Positions 8,913-18,426 of a stretch of 64,000 nucleotides of DNA are shown here, piece by piece. Position numbers and translations under genes: made by a program. How positions within the stretch are numbered: the stretch's first letter is position 1; the number at the start of each line of letters is the position of its first letter. Location of the stretch: assembly GCF_025905425.1 (NCBI RefSeq), contig NZ_CP109603.1:842001-906000 (forward strand). The letters run 5' to 3'. Source of the DNA: Pseudomonas putida. Lineage in GTDB: Bacteria; Pseudomonadota; Gammaproteobacteria; Pseudomonadales; Pseudomonadaceae. Under the pieces are notes generated by a model. The model saw only the letters and a program-made list of their open reading frames with translations. It was not told where the DNA came from and made no database searches.

Positions 8913-9787
8913 TGACCCAGACCCGGCAAACCAGCACGCGGCCGCAGATGGCGCTGCAGTCTTACCTCGATGGGTTGTTGCAGGAGGCCACCGAGGCCGA
9001 CGACCTGATCGAGCAGCTGGCAGCGCCGCAAGCATTCGCCGACGCGGTGCGTGAGGAACAAGCGCCTGATGCGCGCCAGCCTGCCCAGGCCGCCAGCGCC
9101 GCGCCGCGACCCTTCGCCGAGCCACGCCTGCAGGTATTGCCCAGCGTGTTGCCGGTGGAAGAACCGGTGGTTGCGGTGGCCGAGAGCCAAGTGCTGGTCG
9201 AGGCCAGCATCCCGGTCCTGATCGAAGAGCACGCAGTGGAACCGGCGGTGCCGCTGGTGGATGTGCACCTGCCCGCGCCGAACCTGCCGGTACCCCCGGC
9301 GAGCGTCGATGGCCGCCCGGCCTGGGCGGCGGAACCCTTCGAGTGCCTGCTGTTCGACGTCGCCGGCTTGACCCTGGCCGTGCCCCTGGTATGCCTGGGC
9401 TCGATCTACAACCTGGCCGGCCAGGAGCTGACGCCGCTGTTTGGCCAACCGGACTGGTTTCTCGGCATCCTGACGTGCCAGGCCGGCAACCTGAAGGTCC
9501 TCGACACCGCGCGCTGGGTCATGCCTGACCGCTACCGTGAGGATTTTCGTCAGGGCCTGCAGTATGTGATTTCCGTCCAAGGCTATGAATGGGGGTTGGC
9601 CGTGCACCAGGTCAGCCGCTCCTTGCGCCTGGACCCGTCCGAGATCAAGTGGCGCAGCCAGCGTGGGCAGCGTCCGTGGCTGGCCGGCACGGTGATCGAA
9701 CACATGTGTGCCCTGCTCGACGTCGCCGAACTGGCCGAGCTGATCGCCAGTGGCGCGGTCAAGCAGATGCACGCCAAACACAAATGA
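8912..9787 (+). CDS. CheW-domain protein, ParP-like partner of ParC
   Basis: A 291-residue protein with a low-complexity Pro/Ala/Glu-rich N-terminal half (about 1-135) and a C-terminal CheW-like domain (FECLLFDVAGLTLAVPLVCLGSIYN, WFLGILTCQAGNLKVLDTARWVMP, CALLDVAELAELI). Translation is coupled to the ParA gene, matching the ParC/ParP pair in which ParP links the ATPase to CheA and the receptor array. It lies just upstream of the canonical cheW. The CheW domain is clear; the partner role is inferred. Confidence 0.8.
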   Translation: MTQTRQTSTRPQMALQSYLDGLLQEATEADDLIEQLAAPQAFADAVREEQAPDARQPAQAASAAPRPFAEPRLQVLPSVLPVEEPVVAVAESQVLVEASIPVLIEEHAVEPAVPLVDVHLPAPNLPVPPASVDGRPAWAAEPFECLLFDVAGLTLAVPLVCLGSIYNLAGQELTPLFGQPDWFLGILTCQAGNLKVLDTARWVMPDRYREDFRQGLQYVISVQGYEWGLAVHQVSRSLRLDPSEIKWRSQRGQRPWLAGTVIEHMCALLDVAELAELIASGAVKQMHAKHK

Positions 9788-9829
9788 CACCGAACACACC
9801 GCCTATGGCGGATTTTGAGGGGTAGGGGA

Positions 9830-10309
9830 ATGAAAAAGTCGTCTGCACAAGGTTCCGAAGATCCGATCCTGCAGTGGGTAACCTTCCGTCTGGACAACGA
9901 GTCCTACGGGATCAATGTCATGCAGGTGCAGGAAGTGCTGCGCTACACCGAGATCGCCCCGGTGCCGGGCGCGCCGAGCTACGTGCTGGGCATCATCAAC
10001 CTGCGCGGCAACGTGGTGACGGTCATCGACACTCGCCAGCGTTTTGGCCTGATGTCGACCGAGGTGACCGACAACACCCGTATCGTCATCATCGAGGCGG
10101 ACAAGCAAGTGGTCGGCATCCTGGTCGACAGCGTGGCCGAGGTGGTCTACCTGCGTCAGTCCGAGATCGAGACGGCGCCGAATGTGGGTAACGAAGAGTC
10201 GGCCAAGTTCATCCAGGGCGTTTGCAACAAGAACGGCGAACTGCTGATCCTGGTCGAGCTGGACAAGATGATGACCGAGGAAGAGTGGTCCGAGCTTGAG
10301 AACATCTGA
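9830..10309 (+). CDS. cheW: CheW, chemotaxis scaffold protein
   Basis: A 159-residue single-domain CheW that couples chemoreceptors to CheA (QWVTFRLDNESYGINVMQVQEVLRY, PSYVLGIINLRGNVVTVID, LLILVELDKMM). The ATG at 9830 follows a purine-rich GAGGGGTAGGGG Shine-Dalgarno region. An upstream in-frame extension (start near 9815) would remove that spacing and is not used. Its 3' end overlaps the next gene. Confidence 0.95.
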   Translation: MKKSSAQGSEDPILQWVTFRLDNESYGINVMQVQEVLRYTEIAPVPGAPSYVLGIINLRGNVVTVIDTRQRFGLMSTEVTDNTRIVIIEADKQVVGILVDSVAEVVYLRQSEIETAPNVGNEESAKFIQGVCNKNGELLILVELDKMMTEEEWSELENI

Positions 10310-10706
10310 GTTGATCCTTGAGGTTGCTGTCATCTTCCTGGCGTTGCTCTGGGCGCTGGGCTTGTGGATGTTCCTCAACCATGCCAAGCGCCAGCGCGAG
10401 CTGGCCGCGCAACAGGCCGAGGGCGACGCCCTGCGTGATCAGCGCATCAAGGACCTGGCCAAGCGCCTGGACGACTACCAGAACGGTACCGTGCGCATGG
10501 GTGAAGCCATTCATGAGCTGGGCGAAACCTTGGCCACCTTGCCTGACCGGCTGGAGCGGCTGGAGCAGCGCGACCCCAGCAGCGTCACCTTCAGCCAGGC
10601 GGCCAAGCTGGTCGGCATGGGCGCGAGTGTGTCCGAGCTGACCGAAACCTGTGGCCTGACCCAGGCCGAGGCGGAGTTGATGAGTAAGCTGCACCGCACG
10701 GAGTAA
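10296..10706 (+). CDS. DUF2802 family membrane-anchored protein
   Basis: A small protein with an N-terminal hydrophobic helix (LILEVAVIFLALLWALGLWMF), a charged coiled-coil-like middle rich in Arg, Glu and Gln, and a short C-terminal HTH-like segment (VTFSQAAKLVGMGASVSELTETCGLTQAEAELMSKL). DUF2802 genes commonly end Pseudomonas che operons after cheW, but their function is not established. The start is uncertain: TTG 10296 (136 residues) or TTG 10311 (131 residues), neither with a strong Shine-Dalgarno. A terminator follows. Confidence 0.75.
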   Translation: MRTSELILEVAVIFLALLWALGLWMFLNHAKRQRELAAQQAEGDALRDQRIKDLAKRLDDYQNGTVRMGEAIHELGETLATLPDRLERLEQRDPSSVTFSQAAKLVGMGASVSELTETCGLTQAEAELMSKLHRTE

Positions 10707-10710
10707 GAAG

Positions 10711-10736
10711 AAGGCGACCCTGAGGTCGCCTTTTTT
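10711..10736 (+). terminator. Rho-independent terminator of the chemotaxis operon
   Basis: AAGGCGACC (10711-10719) pairs perfectly with GGTCGCCTT (10724-10732) around a CTGA loop, followed by a T-run. It lies five bases after the DUF2802 stop and separates the + strand che genes from the - strand genes that follow. Confidence 0.92.
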
Positions 10737-10752
10737 GTGCCTGCTGCGAGCT

Positions 10753-13511
10753 TCAGGTATTGGCCCATGAATGCATCCCACCCACCTTGGCCAGGCGGCT
10801 GAGAGGCATGCGCTCACGCTGCACGGCAGTGAAGGTCTCCATCTGGACATACATGAAGCTGTTGATGCGCGGCATCATGTACAGGTTGTAAATCTGGCGC
10901 AGGCGATACAGATCCGGCTGTAGTCGCTTTATCACGGCGTCCAGCATCGCCGGGCCGCTCAGTTGACTCAAACGGTTGGCGTAGTTGTAGAAGCCTTGCG
11001 GATCGTTGGCCAGCGTGGGGCGGTACTGGTAGAAGCCCGAATCGACCAGGTAACGGGCACGCATTTCTTCTGAAATAGCGATCAGTGTCGGGTTGCCAGC
11101 GTGGCTGCCGATCATGCTGGTGTTGTACAGGGAGTTCATGCCGAGTTTCTCGTTCTGCATGGGTGGGTGCAGCAACAGCCCGTCATCGCTGGTTGCCAGT
11201 TCGACGGTATCGATCGCAGCGCCCGTGTGCGGTGTGCCATCGGCCGCCGGTTGTGCCAGCAAGTGGTCGTCGACGTCCATGTAGAGCCCACCTTCACTGT
11301 GCAGCATCGGGTAACGCAAGACGTCTGATGCGGAGGAGAAGTTGGTAGCCACGCCGCCATTGCCATCGATGGCCGCCTGGTACTGGGCGAAGTACTCGCT
11401 CTGGGCGAAGGCTGTGAAGAAAGGCTGCTCTTCCAGCGTCAGAACCTGCAAGCCGGGCGCTTTTGCACTCAGATCGCCGAGGTTGTGCGCAAAGGCCTTA
11501 GGGTTTGCCTTGGACAGGTACAGCCGGTACTGGTACGGGCTGTTGCGCAACCTTCCTGCATTGGCCGCTAGCGTGTCTATCAGTTCTGGGGCCAGCGCTT
11601 TGTCCCCGACCCATAGCGAGGAGATGAGCTTGGGAATGGGGTGTGCGCCGATTGCAACCGGGCTGGGCATGTGCACGGGAAGCGGTAGATCAATGCCCAG
11701 GGCACGCAGGGATGCCATGCGCATCTGATTAGTGACCGGCCTGCCTGCGGGGTCGACGATGCGCATGTTGCCCGTTTCAGGCTCGGCTTCGTAGAACGTC
11801 GGGTTGACCTCGTTCGTGCCGTGTTCGGTCATGAACAGGTCGGACTGCATGTCATAGACCAGATCAAGATGTTCTGCATAGCCAGGTACGGGTTCGTAGT
11901 AGCCGGTCAGCCGATCGACATCGCCATCGTACCGGGGGTAGCGCCTGACTGAATAAGCGACTGCGGGGTTGGCCTCCTCCAGCGGGGCGATGCGGGCAGG
12001 GCGGTTAAAGAAGGGCGCGATATCCATTTCTGGCAAGTGCGGTGGGCTGACAGGGCTTAGCGGGTACCCCCACTGATCGTTGATGCGGCGCGGCACAACG
12101 AAGCCGTCTTGCTGGAAGTGGAACAGGGCATCACCCTTGACCACGGCTTCAATAGCCAGTGGTGTGGCATTCAACAGCCCATAGGCGATGTTGCCGATGC
12201 CCTCGCGCTTGTCTTGCAAGGTCTTGCCGTTGATTGCCTGATCCAGGCCCAGGCCCAGTTGCACAATGCCGCCGAGGGCCAGCAAGGGGGCAAGCCCAGG
12301 TACCACAAAGGTGAGGGGCGCGACCAGGTTGAGCGTGGTGTTGAGGTAGCTGCGCCACTTGCGCTTGGTTACTTCGCTGTTGCTGGTGATGAGGAAGTCG
12401 GCATCGTCATAGCAACGTTGGCGCTGGCGCTCGGCCATGGCCTGAAACAGGTCGCCGGTGATTCTCGGGTTGTACTTGGCTGGCCGGTAATTGACGTAGG
12501 TGCGGGGCGGCCAAGCGCCATCGTCATTGAAGAAACCATGCTCTGGCGGCAGCCTGTGGTTGCGTGGATAAACGCCCAACCCTTCCAGAGCAGTGTCCAG
12601 GCCGCTGAAATCGATACCCTGGGGCCATCGGCCATCCTGAAGTGCTGTTTGAGTGCCTGGCGTTTGGCGGCGTCCTTGCATTGCTGGCCAACCCAGTCCT
12701 TCAGCAGGTTTTCATTGGCGAACTCCAGCAGTGGTGAGCTATTGCCGGGCGCATAGAGCAGCGTGAGTTGTGAGTTGACGTCGTGGATGTAGAGCAAGTC
12801 GGTGGCGGCGTAGCCATAGATGCTCAAGGTACTCAGGCGCAAGCCCTTGCCCCGGGGGATCAGCTCGGCGGCGCGCCAGGCGAGTTTGCGTGCGGCGTCG
12901 CTGAGCCTGCCTGCGCTGACCTGTTGGTTGCAGGTAGCAATGAAGTTCAGCTTGCAGCAAAGGCGATAGCTTGCCAGGTGCTGGTGCCAGTAAGTGTCGA
13001 GCGAGGTCTTGTAAGCGGTGTGGAAATCCAATGCCTCGATATGGCGCTGCAGTTCATCAGCACGGATGTTGAGCAGAGTCGATTGGTCGTAAAGGGCCGG
13101 GTCGGTGCGCCGGAACAGGCCATTGAAGACCTCATACCACGCGCCGTTGTCGTATATCGGCTGCGGGGGGAGTTGGGCGACCAGGGTGATCGGGCCATCC
13201 TCGGGTAGGGTGCCGGCCCAGGGGGCCTTGAACAGCGCACCGAAAAAGTCGTTGTTGGACTCACCTTGCCAGTTCATCAGTACTGCTTGTGTCAGGCTGA
13301 CGCGCTGCATTACGACAGCCTGGTAACCGTCGATGTCGTGCGGATGCAGGTGCAGTGTGACGACATCGATCTGGTCGGGGTCCAGGTTTACGCCTTGTGT
13401 CGCAAGCCAGCCCTTGATGGCGCGCTTGGCGTCGCGATCGGGCCGGGGGAGGGTGGCGAGATGGTCGCGTACGTACTGCACGCCCTCTGCGTTGATGTGG
13501 GGGGTGGGCAT
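10753..13511 (-). pseudogene. Frameshifted TcdA/TcdB-like glycosyltransferase (toxin-like) gene
   Basis: Two overlapping frames make one protein of about 920 residues. The 5' part (ATG at 13511) reads sensibly to ...HFRMADGP near 12625. The sequence then continues in the -1 frame (QGIDFSGLDTAL...) to 10753. The switch is at a CCCC run (gggg 12621-12624 on the + strand), as if one C were lost. The 3' part has a hydrophobic stretch (about 12250-12330) and a TcdA/TcdB-type glycosyltransferase domain with SDVLRYPMLHSEGGLYMDVDD, including the DXD metal/sugar-nucleotide site near 11270. The N-terminal part resembles the toxin-like N-terminal domain (DUF6543-type) common in Pseudomonas. It interrupts flagellar genes, so it is probably accessory. 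A sequencing error or programmed frameshift cannot be excluded. Confidence 0.75.
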
Positions 13512-13593
13512 GTGGGTCTCCGTGGTGCGGGGAAAACCACAGGATCGACCGACGGGCCCGGCGTGCGACGGTACATAATGCTTGCCGGGCGCT

Positions 13594-13932
13594 TCAGCCC
13601 GCCTGGCCGGGCAGGTGCGGTAAGCGCTCGGTCACGTCTCGCTCGCCTTTGGGCGTGTCGTCGAAGCCTGGCGGCACCTTGCCGCGCAGTTGCCAGGCGA
13701 AGGCAATGATCTCGGCAATGGTCAGGTACAGCGCTTCGGGGATCTGTTCGCCCAGTTCCAGGCGTGTCAGCAGGCGCACCAGCTCGGCGTTTTCGTAGAT
13801 CGGCACTTCGTGTTGGCGGGCCAGGGCGAGAATCGCTTCGGCCAAGGCATCGTCGCCCTTGGCGCTGAGGGTGGGGGCCTGTTGGCCGTCGTAGCTTAGG
13901 GCAATGGCCTGGCGGGGTGTCTTGGCACTCAT
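13594..13932 (-). CDS. FlhB C-terminal-like protein (EscU/YscU/HrcU family)
   Basis: This 112-residue protein matches only the cytoplasmic C-terminal part of FlhB: ALSYDGQQAPTLSAKGDDALAEAILALARQHEVPIYENAELVRLL, then EIPEALYLTIAEIIAFAWQLRG. It lacks the membrane domain and the NPTH autocleavage motif, so it is like the released FlhB fragment made as a separate gene. Its ATG overlaps the stop of the FliK-like gene by four bases, which supports a FliK-FlhB substrate-switch partnership. A longer in-frame extension upstream is inside fliK and is rejected. Confidence 0.85.
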   Translation of the reverse strand: MSAKTPRQAIALSYDGQQAPTLSAKGDDALAEAILALARQHEVPIYENAELVRLLTRLELGEQIPEALYLTIAEIIAFAWQLRGKVPPGFDDTPKGERDVTERLPHLPGQAG

Positions 13933-15485
13933 GCGTTTTCGTCCACCCAGCGTTGTTCGACCCGCGTGCGTGGCCCTTGGGGAGGTATGCCGGGGTGGCA
14001 TTGCAGGTCGCCGACGTCCAGGCCGCGAGCCAGCAGGCGCTCGCGTAGGGTGCCGAGCTGGCTGTCGATCAGCCGTGCGGTTTGTTCGCGTTCTGCCCAT
14101 AGCTGGCCACTCAAGCGGCCTTGGCTCAATTGTGCCTGGACTTGCAGTGGGCCAAGCGGCGCGAGGTCGAAGGCCAGCTCGATACGCCACAGGGCTTGCA
14201 GCGGGTCTTGCGCTTCGTGCTGGCGATCGGCCTGCTGTTGCGGCGTCTCTTCCCGCTGCAGCTTGACCTGCAGTGGGATGAACTCCTGGCCATGGCGGAT
14301 GGGTACTTCAGTTTGCCAGGTGGTCTGCAGGTTGCCGTTTTCAAGGTTGCCGGTCTGCTGCAGGCTGCTCATGGCATGGCTTTGCAGGCGCGAAATGGCC
14401 GCAGCGGCCAGGCGCAGCAGGTGTTGCAGGTCGCCTTCGTCTTCCATGGCCTTGAGCAGCCGTGAAGGCAGCGGAAACGCCCCTGGCTGAGGTTTCGGGC
14501 TGACCCGGTCGAGCATGCCCAGGGCGCCGCGAGCCAGGGCTGGAAGGGTCAGGGCCAAGGTGCTTGGCGCCAACCCTGGTGCGCCGGGCATGGTGACCGA
14601 GGCCTGGGTGATCAACCTGAGTAGATGGGCCTTGAGGTCCGTAGCCACGCTTGCGGGGAGGCCGCCCAGCAACTTCGCCTCAAGGAAGGTGCCGCTGTTG
14701 TTCAGGGCCTGGGCGACGGCCTTGGCATCGCCGAGCTGACGCGCGTCCGGCAGGCCGGCGAGCAATCGCTCGGCGGTAGCGCGCAGGTCGCTGTCGGCGC
14801 CGGGGTCGCGGGCTACCTGTTGCAGGGCGCTGAGCAGGCCAGGCAACGAGGCCTGACGGTTTTGCTGGGTGAGCAGTTGCTGGGCGATGCTGAGCTGGTC
14901 TTGCCGGCCGCTGAGCGGCACGAACTGCAGCGATTGGTCGCCTTGCACCCGCGCGCTGAGCAGGCTGCCCACCGGCAGTGGGCGTGGGCTGTCGATGGTC
15001 AGGGTGGCGCCGGCCTGGGCACTGTTGAGCAGGCTCACCAGCGAACGGTAACCGGCGGGTTGGCCGGGCGCTTGAGGGATGGGCTGGTTGGTCAGGACCT
15101 TGCCTTGCAGCAGGGTGCCGACCGGGACCTTGGCCGTGTCCAGGCGGGTGAGGGTGGCGAGGTTACTGGCGCTGGCCTGCTGCAACATGATCGCCAGGCG
15201 ATTGCCTTCGGTCTGGCTGACGGTGACCTGGCTGCCCTGGGGCAAGGGCTGACTGGCGCTGGCTTGCAATTGAGTCTGGGCGCCGTTGGCCAGGATCAGA
15301 CGCAGCACGAACTGGAATTCCCGGCCCAGCTGACGCATCGACAACACCTCAGCCTGCGCCGTTTCGCCCGGTGCCAGCAAGCCGGGTTGCGCTTGCGTGA
15401 GGCGCAGCAGTTCGCCGGTCATGCCCGCCTTGATGGCCTGGGCGCTGATCGCGGTTTGTGCGCCGAGACTATTGATTTCAGTCAT
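13929..15485 (-). CDS. FliK-like flagellar hook-length control family protein
   Basis: About 518 residues, Gln/Leu/Ala-rich and low-complexity over most of the length, with a C-terminal Flg_hook-type domain (VPIRHGQEFIPLQVKLQREE, WRIELAFDLAPLGPLQVQAQLSQGRLSGQLWAE, LREELL-like helix). FliK proteins measure the hook and signal FlhB. This copy is separate from the main hook operon and paired with an FlhB-like fragment, so it may be an accessory FliK. ATG 15485 is chosen. An in-frame TTG at 15497 lies within a perfect TTGTATACAA palindrome and is unlikely. Confidence 0.8.
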   Translation of the reverse strand: MTEINSLGAQTAISAQAIKAGMTGELLRLTQAQPGLLAPGETAQAEVLSMRQLGREFQFVLRLILANGAQTQLQASASQPLPQGSQVTVSQTEGNRLAIMLQQASASNLATLTRLDTAKVPVGTLLQGKVLTNQPIPQAPGQPAGYRSLVSLLNSAQAGATLTIDSPRPLPVGSLLSARVQGDQSLQFVPLSGRQDQLSIAQQLLTQQNRQASLPGLLSALQQVARDPGADSDLRATAERLLAGLPDARQLGDAKAVAQALNNSGTFLEAKLLGGLPASVATDLKAHLLRLITQASVTMPGAPGLAPSTLALTLPALARGALGMLDRVSPKPQPGAFPLPSRLLKAMEDEGDLQHLLRLAAAAISRLQSHAMSSLQQTGNLENGNLQTTWQTEVPIRHGQEFIPLQVKLQREETPQQQADRQHEAQDPLQALWRIELAFDLAPLGPLQVQAQLSQGRLSGQLWAEREQTARLIDSQLGTLRERLLARGLDVGDLQCHPGIPPQGPRTRVEQRWVDENA

Positions 15486-15487
15486 GA

Positions 15488-15497
15488 TTGTATACAA
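15488..15497. promoter_or_regulatory. Perfect TTGTATACAA palindrome before the FliK-like gene
   Basis: The same ten bases occur in purine-cluster intergenic regions of this window. Here the site is only 2 bases upstream of the FliK-like ATG, too close to be a usual -10 element, so a regulatory role is uncertain. Confidence 0.35.
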
Positions 15498-15621
15498 CCT
15501 GTCGAACCCGCCCTCTTGGCAGCGAGGCCGTGCATGTAATAATGCCGCCCGTCCGCCACTGCCACTGTAACGGCAGCGAGGGGGGCGACTTGAGACACTG
15601 GGTTGAAGTTCGGCGTCGCCT

Positions 15622-15650
15622 GCTTCGCGGGCAAGCCCGCTCCCACAGGT
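15622..15650. repeat. Single REP element upstream of ccmA
   Basis: GCTTCGCGGGCAAGCCCGC followed by TCCCACAGGT matches the REP copies elsewhere in the window. It lies in the divergent gap between the FliK-like gene and ccmA, without an inverted partner. Confidence 0.8.
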
Positions 15651-15689
15651 GCGCGCAGGCCTTGAACCCTATTGAGATAAGGCGAAACC

Positions 15690-16322
15690 GTGACCCTTCA
15701 CCTCCAAGCCGCGGGCCTGGCCTGCGAGCGCGACTGGCGCCTGCTGTTCGAACACCTCGATTTCGAGCTGCGGCCCGGCGACATGCTGCAAATCAGCGGC
15801 CCCAACGGCAGCGGCAAGACCAGCCTGCTGCGCCTGCTGGCCGGGCTGATGCAGCCGACTGCCGGGCAGGTTCTGCTCGGTGGCAAGCCGTTGGCCGAAC
15901 AGCGCCATGCCCTGGCCAGCATCCTGCTGTGGATTGGCCATGCGGCGGGGATCAAGGACCTGCTCACCGCCGAAGAAAACCTCACCTGGCTCTGTGCCTT
16001 GCACCAACCAACCAGCGCCGAGGCGATCTGGGCGGCGCTTGCGGCGGTCGGCCTGCGCGGTTTCGAAGACGTGCCTTGCCATACCTTGTCCGCCGGCCAG
16101 CAGCGCCGTGTGGCCCTGGCCCGGTTGTACCTTGCCAGCCCGCCCTTGTGGATTCTCGACGAGCCGTTCACCGCCCTCGACAAGCAAGGCGTGGCGCAGC
16201 TCGAAGCGCACCTGGCGGCGCATTGCGAGCAGGGTGGCACGGTGGTGCTGACCACCCACCACAGCCTCGAACGCAAACCTTCGGGCTACCGAGAACTGAA
16301 CCTGGGGCAATGGGCGGCATGA
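15690..16322 (+). CDS. ccmA: CcmA, heme/cytochrome maturation ABC ATPase
   Basis: A 210-residue ABC ATPase with Walker [10 protein letters not shown], signature [14 protein letters not shown], Walker B LWILDEP and the switch His (TTHHS). CcmA powers the CcmABCD complex that releases holo-CcmE in cytochrome c biogenesis. The start is GTG 15690. The stop overlaps the ccmB start by four bases. It is the first gene of the ccmA-I run. Confidence 0.95.
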   Translation: MTLHLQAAGLACERDWRLLFEHLDFELRPGDMLQISGPNGSGKTSLLRLLAGLMQPTAGQVLLGGKPLAEQRHALASILLWIGHAAGIKDLLTAEENLTWLCALHQPTSAEAIWAALAAVGLRGFEDVPCHTLSAGQQRRVALARLYLASPPLWILDEPFTALDKQGVAQLEAHLAAHCEQGGTVVLTTHHSLERKPSGYRELNLGQWAA

Positions 16323-16987
16323 GCGTATTCATCCTGTTGCTGCGCCGCGAAGCGCGGCTGTTGTTCCGCCGCCCGGCCGAGCTGGCTAACCCGCTGGTGT
16401 TCTTCGCCATCGTCGTTGCCCTGTTCCCCTTGGCGGTAGGCCCTGAAAGCCAATTGTTGCAAACCTTGTCGCCGGGGCTGGTGTGGGTGGCGGCCTTGCT
16501 TGCCGTACTGCTGTCGCTCGATGGCCTGTTCCGCAGCGATTTCGAGGACGGCTCGCTTGAGCAGTGGGTACTGTCGCCCCATCCGCTGGCGCTACTGGTG
16601 CTGGCCAAGGTGCTGGCACACTGGATCTTTTCCGGGCTGGCGCTGGTATTGTTGGCCCCACTGCTGGCGTTGATGCTGGGGCTGCCTAGCCATTGCCTGC
16701 CGGTGCTGCTCGCCTCGCTGCTGCTGGGCACGCCGGTACTGAGCCTGTTGGGCGCGGTGGGGGCGGCGCTGACGGTCGGTCTCAAACGCGGTGGTCTGCT
16801 GCTGGCGTTGCTGATTCTGCCGTTGTATATCCCTGTATTGATCCTGGGCAGTGGTGCGTTGCAGGCGGCGTTGCAGAATATGCCAGCCACCGGCCATCTG
16901 CTCTGGCTCGCCAGCCTCACGGCCCTGGCGGTGACACTGGCACCCTTTGCGATAGCGGCCGGCCTGAAGATCAGCGTCGGCGAATAA
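16319..16987 (+). CDS. ccmB: CcmB, heme exporter membrane subunit
   Basis: A 222-residue integral membrane protein with about six hydrophobic segments and the CcmB-typical [20 protein letters not shown] loop. It forms the membrane part of the CcmAB transporter. ATG 16319 overlaps the ccmA stop. Longer upstream readings in the same frame cross ccmA and are spurious. A 46-base gap precedes ccmC. Confidence 0.95.
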   Translation: MSVFILLLRREARLLFRRPAELANPLVFFAIVVALFPLAVGPESQLLQTLSPGLVWVAALLAVLLSLDGLFRSDFEDGSLEQWVLSPHPLALLVLAKVLAHWIFSGLALVLLAPLLALMLGLPSHCLPVLLASLLLGTPVLSLLGAVGAALTVGLKRGGLLLALLILPLYIPVLILGSGALQAALQNMPATGHLLWLASLTALAVTLAPFAIAAGLKISVGE

Positions 16988-17033
16988 CGAGTCCTGGGCT
17001 CTCAAGCCTGGCAAATACCCTGGATGTACCCTG

Positions 17034-17801
17034 ATGAAAATGAGTTGGACGTGGTTCCACAAACTCGGTTCTCCCAAATGGTTCTATGCCATCAGCGGCC
17101 GCATGCTGCCGTGGCTGGCCGTTTCTGCCATCGTGCTGCTGCTGGTGGGCGTCACCTGGGGCCTGGCCTTTGCGCCCCAGGATTACCAGCAGGGCAACAG
17201 TTTCCGCATCATTTACATTCATGTGCCGGCGGCGATGCTGGCGCAGTCCTGCTATGTACTGCTGGCGGTGGCCGGGGTGGTGGGGCTGGTGTGGAAAATG
17301 AAACTGGCCGACGTCGCCCTGCAGTGCGCAGCGCCGATCGGCGCCTGGATGACCGCCGTGGCGCTGGTCACTGGCGCCATCTGGGGCAAGCCGACCTGGG
17401 GCAGCTGGTGGGTGTGGGATGCGCGCCTTACGTCGATGTTGATCCTGTTGTTCCTGTACTTCGGCATTATTGCTTTGGGCCAGGCAATCAGTAATCGTGA
17501 CAGCGCGGCCAAGGCCTGTGCGGTGCTGGCGATTGTCGGTGTGATCAACATCCCGATCATCAAGTACTCGGTGGAGTGGTGGAACACCCTGCACCAGGGC
17601 GCCACCTTCACCCTTACCGAAAAGCCGGCCATGCCCGCCGAGATGTGGCTGCCATTGCTGTGCACGGCACTGGGCTTCTACTGCTTCTTCGGCGCCGTGC
17701 TATTGCTGCGCATGCGCCTTGAGGTGCTCAAGCGCGAGGCACGCGCCAGTTGGGTCAAGGAGGAAGTGTTGAACAGCCTGGGGCGGAGGGCCGCACAATG
17801 A
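17034..17801 (+). CDS. ccmC: CcmC, heme-handling protein of cytochrome c maturation
   Basis: A 255-residue protein with six transmembrane segments and the tryptophan-rich WWD heme-handling loop ([18 protein letters not shown]). It loads heme onto CcmE at the periplasmic face. ATG 17034 is used; a second ATG two codons later is equally possible. The stop overlaps ccmD (ATGA). Confidence 0.95.
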   Translation: MKMSWTWFHKLGSPKWFYAISGRMLPWLAVSAIVLLLVGVTWGLAFAPQDYQQGNSFRIIYIHVPAAMLAQSCYVLLAVAGVVGLVWKMKLADVALQCAAPIGAWMTAVALVTGAIWGKPTWGSWWVWDARLTSMLILLFLYFGIIALGQAISNRDSAAKACAVLAIVGVINIPIIKYSVEWWNTLHQGATFTLTEKPAMPAEMWLPLLCTALGFYCFFGAVLLLRMRLEVLKREARASWVKEEVLNSLGRRAAQ

Positions 17802-17974
17802 GTTTTGCCTCGTTCGGCGATTTTCTCGCCATGGGCCACCATGGCCTGTACGTGTGGACGGCCTATGGCATCTGCCTGGCGGTGCTGGCGCTCAACGTCG
17901 CCGCGCCGCTGCTGGCCCGCCGTCGCTACCTGCAAGAAGAGGCGCGCCGATTGCGCCGGGAGAACAACCAGTGA
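17798..17974 (+). CDS. ccmD: CcmD, small membrane subunit of the CcmABCD complex
   Basis: A 58-residue protein with a single transmembrane helix ([21 protein letters not shown]) followed by a basic cytoplasmic tail ([17 protein letters not shown]), typical of CcmD. It is needed for release of holo-CcmE. It overlaps ccmC and ccmE by four bases at each end. Confidence 0.92.
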   Translation: MSFASFGDFLAMGHHGLYVWTAYGICLAVLALNVAAPLLARRRYLQEEARRLRRENNQ

Positions 17975-18426
17975 ATCCGCAGCGCAAGAAACGCCTGTTG
18001 CTCATCGTCGGCCTGCTGGTCGGTGTCGGGATTGCCGTCGGCTTTGCCCTGAGCGCCTTGCAGCAGAACATCAACCTGTTCTACACGCCGACCCAGATCG
18101 CCAATGGCGAGGCGCCACAGGATACCCGTATCCGTGCCGGTGGCATGGTCGAAAAAGGCTCGGTGCAGCGTTCGGCCGACTCGCTCGACGTGCGCTTCGT
18201 GGTCACGGACTTCAACAAGTCGGTGCCGATCACCTACCGCGGCATCCTCCCCGACCTGTTCCGCGAAGGGCAGGGCATTGTTGCCCTGGGCAAGCTCAAT
18301 GCCGAGGGTGTGGTGGTGGCCGATGAAGTGCTGGCCAAGCACGACGAAAAATACATGCCGCCCGAGGTCACCAAGGCCCTGAAGGAAAGCGGCCAAGCCG
18401 CCGCAGGCGCGGAGGCCAAACCATGA
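17971..18426 (+). CDS. ccmE: CcmE, periplasmic heme chaperone
   Basis: A 151-residue membrane-anchored protein: basic start, one N-terminal helix, then an OB-fold domain with the heme-binding His 124 and Tyr 128 in [12 protein letters not shown]. It carries heme covalently from CcmC to CcmF. The GTG start at 17971 overlaps the ccmD stop (GTGA), and the 3' end overlaps ccmF. Confidence 0.95.
   Translation: MNPQRKKRLLLIVGLLVGVGIAVGFALSALQQNINLFYTPTQIANGEAPQDTRIRAGGMVEKGSVQRSADSLDVRFVVTDFNKSVPITYRGILPDLFREGQGIVALGKLNAEGVVVADEVLAKHDEKYMPPEVTKALKESGQAAAGAEAKP

Noticed and set aside
12620..12630. Programmed -1 frameshift as the explanation for the broken glycosyltransferase gene
   Set aside because: The CCCC run alone is not a strong slippery heptamer and no clear downstream stimulatory structure was seen; a one-base deletion is simpler, though not proved.
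15488..16318. A long upstream extension of ccmB in the same frame
   Set aside because: It crosses ccmA in another frame; the ATG at 16319 overlapping the ccmA stop is the normal arrangement.
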